Positions 36,701-45,000 of a stretch of DNA of 49,526 nt are shown in pieces. Under the pieces are notes generated by a model. It worked only from the letters and a program-made list of their open reading frames with translations. It searched no databases and was not told the DNA's origin. The first letter of the stretch is position 1, and every line of letters begins with the position of its first letter. Location of the stretch: the NCBI GenBank assembly GCA_013360285.1, contig JABWCM010000010.1, positions 1 through 49,526 on the forward strand, read 5' to 3'. Origin of the DNA: Myxococcales bacterium. GTDB taxonomy: Bacteria; Myxococcota_A; UBA9042; JABWCM01. The translations under genes and the position numbers were made by a program.

Positions 36701-37217
36701 CCTCAAGGTAATACCGATCACCAAAAATCGACTGAAATCCTCGCACAACCCGGCGAGCCCGTTCCGCATCACCGCGCAGAATTGCTTGGGCAATCTCGCC
36801 TCCCAAACCACCGGAAAGAACGATGAGGCCATCAGATTTGGCGCGCAGGGCATCCAAACTTACTACCGGCCTATCGCCAAATTGGTTTTTTCCATACATC
36901 CACGCGTGGCTAACAAGGTACAACAAATTGCGATATCCCTGCGCATCCATTGCAAGCAAAACGATCATATAGCTTCGTCTGTCTTCCAATGATCGACTAT
37001 CTGTGGCGTTGACATACACCTCGCATCCCAAAATGGGCTTGATTCCCGACTTAATCGCCGCCTTGTAGAATTCAACGACACCGTACATATTCGCATGATC
37101 GGTCATCGCTACAGCGGGCATACCCAACTCTTTCACCCTGGCGATGAGTTGCGGCACACGAATTGTCGAATCAAGTAGACTATACTGAGTATGGACGTGA
37201 AGGTGGACGAAACTCAT
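33735..37217 (-). CDS. dnaE: DNA polymerase III alpha subunit DnaE
   Basis: DnaE is the replicative DNA polymerase. The N-terminal PHP domain is intact (HLHVHTQYSLLDS at 5-17, TDHANMYG at 39-46). The palm shows GPGRGSGAGSLVAYALG (362-378) and PDFDIDF (403-409) with the catalytic aspartates. Later come TGIFQLESSG, KSHSAAYG in the fingers region, and an OB-fold domain (VSVGGVAAGLRERLLKDGG, then VRGNVRFEGEG) near 980-1060. The 1160-residue length is standard for DnaE1. The ATG has GAGG eight bases upstream. It is monocistronic, bounded by repeats on both sides. The intact PHP metal-site residues suggest, but do not prove, residual phosphodiesterase activity. Confidence 0.95.
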   Translation of the reverse strand: MSFVHLHVHTQYSLLDSTIRVPQLIARVKELGMPAVAMTDHANMYGVVEFYKAAIKSGIKPILGCEVYVNATDSRSLEDRRSYMIVLLAMDAQGYRNLLYLVSHAWMYGKNQFGDRPVVSLDALRAKSDGLIVLSGGLGGEIAQAILRGDAERARRVVRGFQSIFGDRYYLEVQPTNLQEQKDVRSVIFELADECDVRVVAANDCHYLQIEDAAVHRALLCIQMQKSLRESDSLSSVATGFHVASSDEMRAAFLDWPEACENTLEIAERCNVKVDLGATYLPQYKMPDGFEDQSAYLKHVSERGLADRIQQLAELDVEVVESDYWDRLRFELSVISQMGFPGYFLIVWDFILWAKKNGVPVGPGRGSGAGSLVAYALGITDIDPMQYDLLFERFLNPERVSMPDFDIDFCMNTRDNVIRYVTEKYGAHNVGQIVTFGSLKARGVIRDVARVMELSYSDADRVAKLVPEVLNITLDEAITQEPRLRELMAEDENVRQLIDIARSLENLYRHTGVHAAGIVIAEEPLWNYVPVLTGENGELVTQFAKNEVEEAGLVKFDFLGLKTLTVIDQAVRLIRAGQTPGTIPFDISRIPMHDAAVFKLLQSGNTTGIFQLESSGFQDLMKRLKPDKFEDIIAAVALYRPGPLQSGMVDSFIRRKHGEEPVDYLHPSLKDVLDETYGTIIYQEQVMRLASTLAGFSLGQADLLRRAMGKKKADVMAQQREVFVSGAVRNQIDPSRAAQIFDIVQEFASYGFNKSHSAAYGLISYQTAYLKAHHPVEFMAALLTCDNDNTDKVVRYIHEARGMGIRILPPDVNHSVFDFSVSEDAIRFGLGAVKNVGQGAIESIIGSRDAGGAFSSIFDFAERVDLRKVNRRVFEGLIKCGAFDSFEKPRDVLFTNIDKAMERGQSTQRDRDSGQLSLLGMFGTPARKQTGHAGYDPVPADSEWTHKKLLSYEKESLGFYITGHPLDSYRADLKRFATVTTASVENEQSNAEVSVGGVAAGLRERLLKDGGGRMGIFQLEDHLGQIEVVCFSKVYAQYESLIKSDEPILVRGNVRFEGEGESRSPRLRANEVLSLAELRKRMTRQMSICVSTDRVDDRTLEQLAAILSRSGGDCPVSIRVRLANRVEVVIACGPKWSVEISDDMIARATRLVGESCIVLN

Positions 37218-37293
37218 GTAGTTGTCCTCAAAAGTCAGAATTACTCGATGAAGAGAAAACGAACCCCATCGCTGGTCACTTAAGCACCAAGTC

Positions 37294-37459
37294 CTGGATG
37301 ACTGGTGTATTTAGATGAAATTTTTGTCCTGGCCGCCTTTGGCCGTCTCGCCCTCAAAAATCCCTGCGCCATATTCCCGATATGACTCAGGATTTTTCCG
37401 GACGATCCGGCTCAAGTTCGGCTGGCCAAAAATTCCCCTAAAAAACACCAGCCACCCAG
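37294..37459. repeat. PAL-1 repeat upstream of dnaE
   Basis: The arms are CTGGATGACTGGTGT and ACACCAGCCACCCAG, inverted with two mismatches. The core (about 37362-37391) and inner arms match the copies at 1453 and 9710. The outermost bases are CTGG/CCAG rather than CTAG. AGTCCT occurs on both flanks and could be an older target duplication. It lies 77 bases upstream of the dnaE start. Confidence 0.85.
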
Positions 37460-37460
37460 T

Positions 37461-37503
37461 CCTTTAATACGGATTTCCAACGGAAAATACTGGTGAGAAA
37501 TCC
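37461..37503 (+). repeat. PAL-2 right-end fragment
   Basis: CCTTTAATACGGATTTCCAA and then ACTGGTGAGAAATCC resemble the right end of PAL-2. As at 16573 and 33678, the fragment lies directly beyond the right end of a PAL-1. The similarity is strong only over the last 15 bases. Confidence 0.4.
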
Positions 37504-37533
37504 AGGCCGAACCTGTCAAAGGGAGGAAGTCTC

Positions 37534-39816
37534 TTACTGTATTAGTTCGACTTTGGGTTTTTGAATTGGCGGATCTTTAGGTGCTGGAGGCAACTTAGGA
37601 GCGCTCGGTTTCACAGAATCGTCAATGATCTGTACTTTTGGAGGATCGCTCACACCATTGGTGGCCCTTTCGGCCGAATTAGACTTTTCTACGCTTGAAA
37701 TCACCGGAACGCTCTGCGCCTTTGGCCCATTCTGACCGGTACCCTCCAATCCACCGTCTGTGGTCACCTTGTCCGTCTTTGCGCGCGCGGGCGACAATCC
37801 ACCGTCGGGACTTTTCGCCGCAGCCCCGGTTTCCGCCTTCTGCCCCGCCCGGCTGGACTTGATCGCTGGGACACCCGTACTCGTAGCCTTTTTTTCCTTC
37901 GGTTTGGTGACAGCCACGGTTTCCAAAGGTTCTACCGCTTTTTCATGCACCACCGGGACATTTACTGGTTCCAGTGTAACTACCCACTCGCTATTTCCTC
38001 CGGTTTTGGCCGATTGTTGAACATCTTGTGGCACGGAGGCCTCAAATGTGACGTACTCCGGTCGTTCAAAGCGGAGTTTTTGCTCCCACATTAACTCTGT
38101 AATTGTTGCCTCGAACGGGGTTGTACCGATCCGTTGAATGCCGTGATAAACATTCGCGCCGTTGGGTTCGGTCACGATTCGAACATTCCATTTGTCTGGT
38201 GTCGGCTCGGGATCTCGCTGGGAGTCCGCTAAGTCTACGGCAGCGGCTACGCCAATCGGCTCCTGATTGTCATTGTTTCCTGGTTCCAGAGGCTTTTCGG
38301 CGGAACCAGTATGCACACTTGTCTCTGGATCCGGTTGGCTTCGACCCACGTTTTCCCGCTGGAGTTTGCCGTCATCGACAGATGAAACACCAAAGTTACC
38401 CGCGTCCGATGCGGACTCCTGTGACGACAGAAAAAAATACGCCCCACCTGCACCGACAACCAACGCCAACACAGCGGCCCACAACCAACGCGTCGTTTTT
38501 GGCGATGATTCGTCGGCAACATCTGGAACGTCCTCCATATTCGGCGTAAGAGCAGGTCTCGCGCGCGGGATCGCCTGCGTCTTCGTAAGCGGGGGTAGGA
38601 TTTCCGATACGGGATCGACCAGTGGCTTTACGTTCGCCTCGGACCTCGGAACCTGAACCATATCCGGTGGAACGGAAAGGCTAGTCGACTGATTTTCGTC
38701 GTCGTCGGGAACGTGGTCGTCCAGAACGAGCGCCTCTTCAACATCGTCTTCGCCGCCAGAACGTGTGTTTGGGCTCAACAGGGACGGAGCGGCACGATTT
38801 CCGGTGATGTCCGGGTCGTCTGGCACGGGCGGCGGTGCGGGACTCAGCGTCCACCCCCTGTCGTTGGCGGCAGCACCGAGCCGGGCAGACAACCGCGCAC
38901 CGTCCATAGAAATACGGGACATACCGCCCACAGCCGCTTCCAGCACAACTCGCATCTCGTCAATGGTTGTAAACCGATCACGAGGGTCCTTCGCCAAAGA
39001 CCGCATGACGGCTCGTTCCAACTCATCCGAAATCAGGTGTCGACTAGGAATGTTGTGGGTGCTAAACCTGGGCGGCGGTTCATTGAGGTGCAGCATCAAC
39101 AACGGACCGAGCGACGATTCCTGGAACGGTGTCACGCCACACAGCATTTCGTACAGCATGATGCCGGTGCTGTACATGTCGGCACGCGCATCGACCGGAT
39201 CCGACGAAATCTGTTCGGGCGCCATATATCGGGGCGTGCCGATAATACGACCCACCTGCGTACCATCATCAACCGGGTTGTCGGCAACATGCAGTAATTT
39301 AGCAACGCCGAAATCAAGCACTTTTACAAATTCGCTATCGCCATCACAGTCCACCAAAAAAATATTGGATGGTTTGATGTCTCGATGTACTACCCCATGT
39401 TGATGCGCATTCCACAACGAGCGACAAATCTGAGCAACAATGTGCACTGCGCGACGCGGGGCAAACCATTGGTCGCGGCGCATCACGTCCTTCAGGGTTT
39501 CACCCTCAAGTAGCTCCATCACCATATACAAATAGTTGTCTGGCGTCCGTCCAAAATCAAATACGGTTAACGTATTGGGATGATGGAGTTTCGAGAGCGT
39601 CATGGCCTCGCGCTCAAATCGTGCCGCCATCATCGGATCCGTGGGTGGCAGTAATTTAACAGCAACGCGCCGATCCATTTTTCGGTCGTATGCAGCAAAA
39701 ACACCGCTTGACCCGCCGGCCTTCACAAAATGCACGAGATCGTAACGGTCCTGGATCTTTAGACCGACAATATCTTCATAGTACACCGTGAGTTCTTTCA
39801 CTGGTGCCTGCACCAC
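37534..39816 (-). CDS. Transmembrane Ser/Thr protein kinase with PEGA-like tail
   Basis: The N-terminal kinase domain (about 22-300) is complete: VKAGGSSGVF glycine loop (31-40), Lys54 in VAVKLL, HRDIKPSN (144-151), DFG (168-170) and APE (199-201). A Pro/Asp-rich linker leads to one membrane segment (about 442-464, AAVLALVVGAGGAYFFL). Outside is a second linker and a PEGA-like domain (about 542-610, IVTEPNGANVYHGIQRIG). The last 120 residues are Pro/Lys-rich. The layout matches bacterial Pkn/Hanks-type receptor kinases. The start is GTG without a strong ribosome site; another GTG ten codons on is possible. The TPR gene upstream is on the same strand, 38 bases away, and is a likely partner or substrate. 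Confidence 0.88.
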   Translation of the reverse strand: MVQAPVKELTVYYEDIVGLKIQDRYDLVHFVKAGGSSGVFAAYDRKMDRRVAVKLLPPTDPMMAARFEREAMTLSKLHHPNTLTVFDFGRTPDNYLYMVMELLEGETLKDVMRRDQWFAPRRAVHIVAQICRSLWNAHQHGVVHRDIKPSNIFLVDCDGDSEFVKVLDFGVAKLLHVADNPVDDGTQVGRIIGTPRYMAPEQISSDPVDARADMYSTGIMLYEMLCGVTPFQESSLGPLLMLHLNEPPPRFSTHNIPSRHLISDELERAVMRSLAKDPRDRFTTIDEMRVVLEAAVGGMSRISMDGARLSARLGAAANDRGWTLSPAPPPVPDDPDITGNRAAPSLLSPNTRSGGEDDVEEALVLDDHVPDDDENQSTSLSVPPDMVQVPRSEANVKPLVDPVSEILPPLTKTQAIPRARPALTPNMEDVPDVADESSPKTTRWLWAAVLALVVGAGGAYFFLSSQESASDAGNFGVSSVDDGKLQRENVGRSQPDPETSVHTGSAEKPLEPGNNDNQEPIGVAAAVDLADSQRDPEPTPDKWNVRIVTEPNGANVYHGIQRIGTTPFEATITELMWEQKLRFERPEYVTFEASVPQDVQQSAKTGGNSEWVVTLEPVNVPVVHEKAVEPLETVAVTKPKEKKATSTGVPAIKSSRAGQKAETGAAAKSPDGGLSPARAKTDKVTTDGGLEGTGQNGPKAQSVPVISSVEKSNSAERATNGVSDPPKVQIIDDSVKPSAPKLPPAPKDPPIQKPKVELIQ

Positions 39817-39853
39817 CTTGCTGTGTTTCTTTTTTTTTCGGCACCTGTCACCG

Positions 39854-40642
39854 CTAAAATGAAACTACAGCACCGAGACCAACACTATTTGCATCAACAT
39901 GGGGCATAAGCCGAAATTCCCCGCCCACATCCGCAACGGAGGATGACGACCCACCGGTTGCATCCACAATGAGCATCGTAACACCCGCAACCGCAGCCGC
40001 AGCGCCAACTCCAAGGGCAATGTCCGCAATTAGAGCATATCGCTCTGCATCACTGCGATATTCTCGCTTTTCGTCCAACCGCTCCGTAGAAGAAAAATCG
40101 GACTCGGCCCCCAACGCGAGAACCGCGAACGTCCCGCCCAACACCAACAACCCTGCGCCGGTTCCTGTCGAAATCCAACCCGCGATCTCGACAGCCGATT
40201 GTTGTGATTCGCCAACAGTCGTATCCTGAACCGTTATCGAAGGATTTGTTGTCGCATCATTCTGTCTACGTGCATCCAATATTGCTTTTATTTCACGTAC
40301 ACGTTGGCGCGCCTTCTCGCGGGCTGTGTCGTCGGCATCTCCGCTCTTAATGAACCGCTCATAATATACCAACGCGTTCTCAAGTTCCCCGAGTTGCTCG
40401 TGAGCTTTCGCGATATTGAACAGAAGGTTCGCAACAGGGTGCAGCGCCAACGCTGCCTTGAACTTCGTCAAGGCCTCGCGATAACGACCCGCCATGTAGT
40501 CGCTGATGCCTTCCTGCGAAAGCTCCTCTACATGACGGGCGCGCGCTACTGGATCATCGTGGCCTTCAAAAACCGGCTGTGCAACAGCCAAGGTCGAAGA
40601 AAGCACCTCAAACGCCAACCAAATTGCGGCTAAATGACGCAT
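39854..40642 (-). CDS. Exported TPR protein with C-terminal membrane segments
   Basis: This 262-residue protein has a Sec signal (MRHLAAIWLAFEVLSSTLA, cleavage near AVAQ) and two or three TPR-like units (about 45-125, GRYREALTKFKAALALHP and GELENALVYYERFI). Two hydrophobic segments follow near 155-178 (TGTGAGLLVLGGTFAVLALG) and 205-228. The ATG at 40642 is chosen over an upstream frame because GGAG lies five bases before it. Gene pairs of this kind with a Ser/Thr kinase are common in Myxococcota as I recall, and the short gap supports co-transcription. The function is unknown. Confidence 0.78.
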   Translation of the reverse strand: MRHLAAIWLAFEVLSSTLAVAQPVFEGHDDPVARARHVEELSQEGISDYMAGRYREALTKFKAALALHPVANLLFNIAKAHEQLGELENALVYYERFIKSGDADDTAREKARQRVREIKAILDARRQNDATTNPSITVQDTTVGESQQSAVEIAGWISTGTGAGLLVLGGTFAVLALGAESDFSSTERLDEKREYRSDAERYALIADIALGVGAAAAVAGVTMLIVDATGGSSSSVADVGGEFRLMPHVDANSVGLGAVVSF

Positions 40643-40949
40643 GCACGCTCCGTTTAGATCACCACGCATGCTGCATGGCACGCAAGAACGTACCATCGGC
40701 CACTCGTGTATTCAAGGACACGAACACGCAACCCGTTCTTTGCCAATACTCCGCAGTGACGCCCCTCAAGTTTGAAATTCCTCGCCGTGGTATCCGCGCT
40801 TATTTTGCCGATTCAATCCTCGCTATTGATATTGACTTTCATTTACCAACGGTGCAATGTGCCTACCCAGTTCGGTTGGACAAACCGGAAAATATGAAAA
40901 TCGCTTCGACGGACTTTTTTAATTTCGTAAACTAGCCGGAACTCGGATC
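40643..40949. other. Divergent promoter gap with one doubtful frame
   Basis: About 300 bases between the TPR gene (minus) and the FMN-binding gene (plus). An ATG frame from 40675 to 40935 would give 86 residues (MARKNVPSATRVF onwards) but has no ribosome site, no signal and no family resemblance. The part from 40880 is AT-rich and probably holds the plus-strand promoter. No PAL repeat is visible. Confidence 0.45.
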
Positions 40950-41570
40950 ATGGAACTTTCACAACCCATTGGGCGATATACGCAACTCCTGCTCCCATTT
41001 GTTTGTTTAATGCTTACGATTTGTGTCGTGTTGACATTTTCGGGCACCGCGTCAGCGCAGACAGTTTTTTGGACAAAAGAAGCGATACTCAAAGATTTTT
41101 TCCGAAGTTCAACCAACGTTGAAGTGAAAATTCTCAAGATTGATTCAAACAAACGGAAAGCACTGGCAGAGCGCCTTGGATATGACCCTCCAAAAGACGT
41201 ACGCGTGTTCTACGGGACACGTGACGGCAAGATTGACGGGTTTGCCATTATCGACAACGAGCTTGGTCAACACATGCCGATCACATTCGCGGTTTTGGTA
41301 GACAAAGACGGAGTCATCCAGCGGACAGAAGTAATGGTATACAGAGAATCCCACGGCTCTGAAGTACAGGATCAACGTTTTCGCAACCAATTTTGTGGAA
41401 AATCATCGAAGAATCTGATTCGTACCGGCCGCGACATCGATGCGGTTTCCGGAGCTACCATTTCCTCGTCATCTCTGGCAAAAGGTGTCAAACGCGCCGT
41501 AATCCTCATTGACGAATTGATCCTGCGACCGAACGAGTTGAGCGGTTGGTTACAATCTCCGGGAATGTGA
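40950..41570 (+). CDS. Exported FMN-binding domain protein (NqrC/RnfG-like)
   Basis: This 206-residue protein has an N-terminal hydrophobic segment (about 11-36, ending SGTASAQ) that is either a cleaved signal or an anchor. The FMN-binding domain follows. The motif DAVSGATISSSS (164-175) is the flavinylation site, where ApbE links FMN to the threonine (Thr170 here). VLVDKDGVIQRTEVM and ESHGSEVQD match the body of the family. Such proteins carry electrons outside the inner membrane in Nqr, Rnf and simpler extracytoplasmic chains. No rnf, nqr or apbE gene is in the window, so its partner is unknown. The ribosome site is weak. A PAL-5 repeat starts eight bases after the stop. Confidence 0.82.
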   Translation: MELSQPIGRYTQLLLPFVCLMLTICVVLTFSGTASAQTVFWTKEAILKDFFRSSTNVEVKILKIDSNKRKALAERLGYDPPKDVRVFYGTRDGKIDGFAIIDNELGQHMPITFAVLVDKDGVIQRTEVMVYRESHGSEVQDQRFRNQFCGKSSKNLIRTGRDIDAVSGATISSSSLAKGVKRAVILIDELILRPNELSGWLQSPGM

Positions 41571-41577
41571 CTAGCAC

Positions 41578-41754
41578 TAGCACTACTGGGTCACAAAGAG
41601 GTCGAGCACCAAGACCAACGATGCCGAACGATACGCCCCGAGACCGCCGTGGCGATCCCAATGGGGCATCGGGAATACCCCACAGGCAGTGGCGGGGCGG
41701 AGTCGGGGATGCAGCGTTGGCCAAATGCCGGGCGTTTGTAACCCAGTAGTGCTA
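41578..41754. repeat. PAL-5 palindromic repeat
   Basis: The ends TAGCACTACTGGGTCACAAA and TTTGTAACCCAGTAGTGCTA are inverted with one mismatch in 20. TA flanks both sides. The interior has GGGGCATCGGGAATACCCC, which resembles the PAL-1 core only in TATTCCCGAT (read on the other strand). It is the only copy of this arm type here. Its right-end TA is shared with the left end of the next PAL-1. Confidence 0.75.
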
Positions 41755-41917
41755 GGTGTGTGGTGTTAAATAGGGGTTTTCATGATCCAGCCGAATTGTC
41801 ACCGAATCATCCGGGGAAATCCTGAGTCATATCGGGAATATGGCGCAGGGATTTTTACGGGCGAGACGGCCAAAGGCGGCCACGGCGTGGAATTCATCAA
41901 AAAACACCAGCCACCTA
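41753..41917. repeat. PAL-1 repeat with unlike arms
   Basis: The left arm is TAGGTGTGTGGTGTT and the right arm is AACACCAGCCACCTA. The left belongs to the GTGTGTGG type, the right to the GGTGGCTGG type. The core is in the reverse orientation (CATATCGGGAATATG, about 41829-41843). TA lies at both ends. A PAL-2 starts two bases beyond. Confidence 0.85.
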
Positions 41918-41919
41918 GC

Positions 41920-42071
41920 CCGGATTTGTCACGAGATTGCCGAGGCGCCGGCGGCTTCGGCATGGTAGGCGTTTTTTCCCGGAAGCATGGCAGCGCCATG
42001 TTGAGGACAAAAAAGGTCTACCATGCCCAAAGATGCTCGCGGATCGGCACTCGCAGCCTCAAAAATGTCAC
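41920..42071 (+). repeat. PAL-2 repeat at the 3' end of the giant TPR gene
   Basis: It runs from CCGGATTTGTCACGAG through GGAAGCATGGCAGCGCCATG and CTACCATGCCCAAAGATG to CTCAAAAATGTCACCG. It aligns closely with 1622-1790 and with the minus strand of 19495-19668. The right end holds the TGA stop (complement of TCA at 42068-42070) of the giant TPR gene. Confidence 0.78.
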
Positions 42072-45000
42072 CGCGGTTCCAAGGAACCAAACCGCAAAAA
42101 ATTTGGTGTAGTCTCCTCCGCTTGGCCGGCTTTTTGCAGTAGGCGGCGCAGGTCGTCCTTAGCCATCAGCCCATACGCACCAGTCGGATCAACCATTGCA
42201 GCACGGCGAAACTGCTGTGCGGCCCGGGTCGGATCCCCCATCGCCTCGTATGTTTTTCCGAGGTGCCAATAACTTTCAGAAACCGACGCACCAAGATTGG
42301 AAGACATAAGCCGGATGCTTCCCTTGATCAATTCTGCCGCCTTTGAATAGTTGCCCAACTGATATTCCACCCACCCTTCCGTGTCCAAGTAAAACACGTT
42401 GTTAGATGGATCGAGCGCTCGGGCTTTCCTCACAAGAGTAAGCGCCTCGTCAAGATTCTCATTTCGCCTTGCAAACAAATAAGAAAGGTTGTTGTACGCA
42501 CTCGAATCCGCCGGAAATGCACGTATCATATCGCGATATACCTGCTGCGCTCCGTTATAGTCACCCATACTTTCAAGAACATCGGAGCGCCATGTCATTG
42601 TCCAACCGGTCAACTTCGGATCCAGATCCAACTCGTCCAACCAACCCACTGTTCGCGACCGAAACTCAGGTGCATCCGTCATGATCCCCTTTACGGCGTC
42701 CACATTTACAGCTTTCCGCACGATGCCGATCGCGGTTTCCAAGGCGGAAGCCCGGCCCTGCCGTACCGCAGTCGTTTCAATGACAGTACGAACGGCGAGA
42801 TCAAAAACGTCAACGTGCTTGGTTTTGACCGCTCTTTCGGCAATCCAGCCCAAATAGGTTCCCCGATCATACCCAATGTCATCGACATTTCTGGCATCAT
42901 TCTCTGCGCTCGCTGCATCGCCGTCGCTCAGATGTGCCGCCGCCCGAGCCGCCAACGAGCCACATAACCGAGGTTTTACGGCCAAAGCCTCGGTTGCTAG
43001 TGACTTTGCAATTTCGGTCGGCATTTGTGGGTTCGAAAATACGAGTTCCGCAGCTAAGTTAAGGACCTGAGCCGGTTGTGGCGCAACTTCAGCAGCTTTG
43101 CGGAAGGAGCTTTCTGATTTCTGGGGGTCGCCGGTGGCCAAATCCAACTGTGCCTGGACGTACCAAAACTCCCACCGATTCTTGGCGTAGTCGAAAACAT
43201 CGTCGAGCGCCTTCTGCGCGTCTGCTTCATATCCTCCAAACAGAAATAGTCGAGCCGAATCCAGTGCAACCCGAACTTTGTCTTCGTGGATCTCTCGGTA
43301 GCGACTAAGATAACGCAGTACTCGATCCATTTTCAGCGACTCCATTGCATACTGAGCCGCCGAAGCGGTTATCCAGGCGTTGTTCGGGTCCCTAAGAAGA
43401 AGCTTGTCTGCAGCTTGTTCCGCTAAATCCGGCCGAAGGTTTCGAGAAAATACCTGAGTAAGGTGGCGCAACGCGTTTTCTTCACCGGTGGCAACCCGCT
43501 GGACATAGTCATCTACCGCTCGCCAAACCCCGGCATCATCCCCCGCCATCATGCGGATATATACCAACTTTTCGACTGGTTCCGGTTGATCCGGAGCAAG
43601 ACGGGCCAGCTCGGTCGTTGCGTCATCAGCAAGCTGCCACAGGCCGAGATCTCCAGCAATATCGACATATGCGGCCAATAACTGCTGTTTGTCCTCAACT
43701 ACCTTCGCCACATCGCCAAAGACGTTCTGTACGTCTTTACCTTTTCCATCCATTACCAGAAGCCTACACCACAAACCGAGCCCCTTACGCCAAAAATCGG
43801 GCTCACCGCGCATGGTAACCTGACGGGCAAGGTTCGCAGCATGTTCGAGTTTCAGCTCGTGCGCGTAAACCGCGGCAACGGCCAGCACAACGCCGGAATC
43901 GCTCGGGGTGCCGTGGGTCAACAAACGCATTTCCATTGACTTCGCTTTTTCCGCCTCGCCAAGACGAAGATACAACCGCAACAACAGCGTTCCCGTTTCC
44001 ACGTCGCGGTCGATATGGGAAATTTCCTCTAGAGTCGCTGCCGCTTCTCGCTCTAGACGGTGTGCGACCAATACTGCACCGACGTCGTCAAGTGAGCCAC
44101 GACTTGTGGACCATCCGTTGGAGACAGCCATCCGAAAACGATCCAGCACCATCGTGTCGCTGCCATCCGCCAAGTGGAGCGACAGCGCATACGCCAGCGA
44201 AGCTCCCGAAATGTTTCCGTTTTCAATCGCCTGATCCAACCATCTTATCGCGAGCGCCTTCTTATTCGCGCCAACAAGGGTCTTACAAGCCAATAAAAAT
44301 GGCTCACCGCCGGCTTCGTCACCGGATGTGGCTTCCGGAGACCGATCTCGCGCATATTCAACCCACTGCAACCCTTCCGCATCCTTTCCCAGCAAAAATG
44401 CCGTACGAGCGAGCATCAGAACATGGTCCACCTTGATATTTCGAATGTCTGTACCACTACGCTGCCATGCTTCCATCGCTTCTTCAAAACGACCTGCGGC
44501 AAAACAAGCCTCGAACACGTTCAAATCGGCTTGCGTTGAAGCGCCTGCGTTAAGCCGATAACGCGTCAACACCTGGGCCAATTCGTCGACCTGCCCACTG
44601 GATAGCATCAACTCCACTAACCGACCTATTAAATTGCCACTTTCGTCTTCAAAATTAGCTCTCTCAATGGCCGCCATATAATACCTGATCGCCTGATCGT
44701 AATACCCCGCTGCAGCATAAATTGGGGCAAGATCTACCGCCCCAAATTCGTTTCGCTGAAGAAATGCGACCGCGGCCTGATCGGCTTCCACGGCACTTCC
44801 CGTCTGAAGATAAACCTTGACCAATCTAAGATAATGTTCTGGTCGCTGTGGATTCACCTGGATGGCCCTTTGTATTAGGTCCAACATTTTTTTGGATTGG
44901 CCAAACTCGCCGTACTTTTCGCCTGCAAAATCCAGAACCGTGTTGGGATTGCGGCTGTTCAGCAAAGCGGTAAAAAAGTCCGTATGTCCGCCGTCGAAAT

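Noticed and set aside
40675..40935. An 86-codon frame in the gap before the FMN-binding gene
   Set aside because: No ribosome site, signal or known motif; it would fill most of a divergent promoter region.
41782..42111. A frame with HGSAMLRTKKV resembling HGSAMLKIRKV at 19396-19698
   Set aside because: Both lie across PAL-2 copies; other copies have stops or shifts in this frame, so no working protein is supported.
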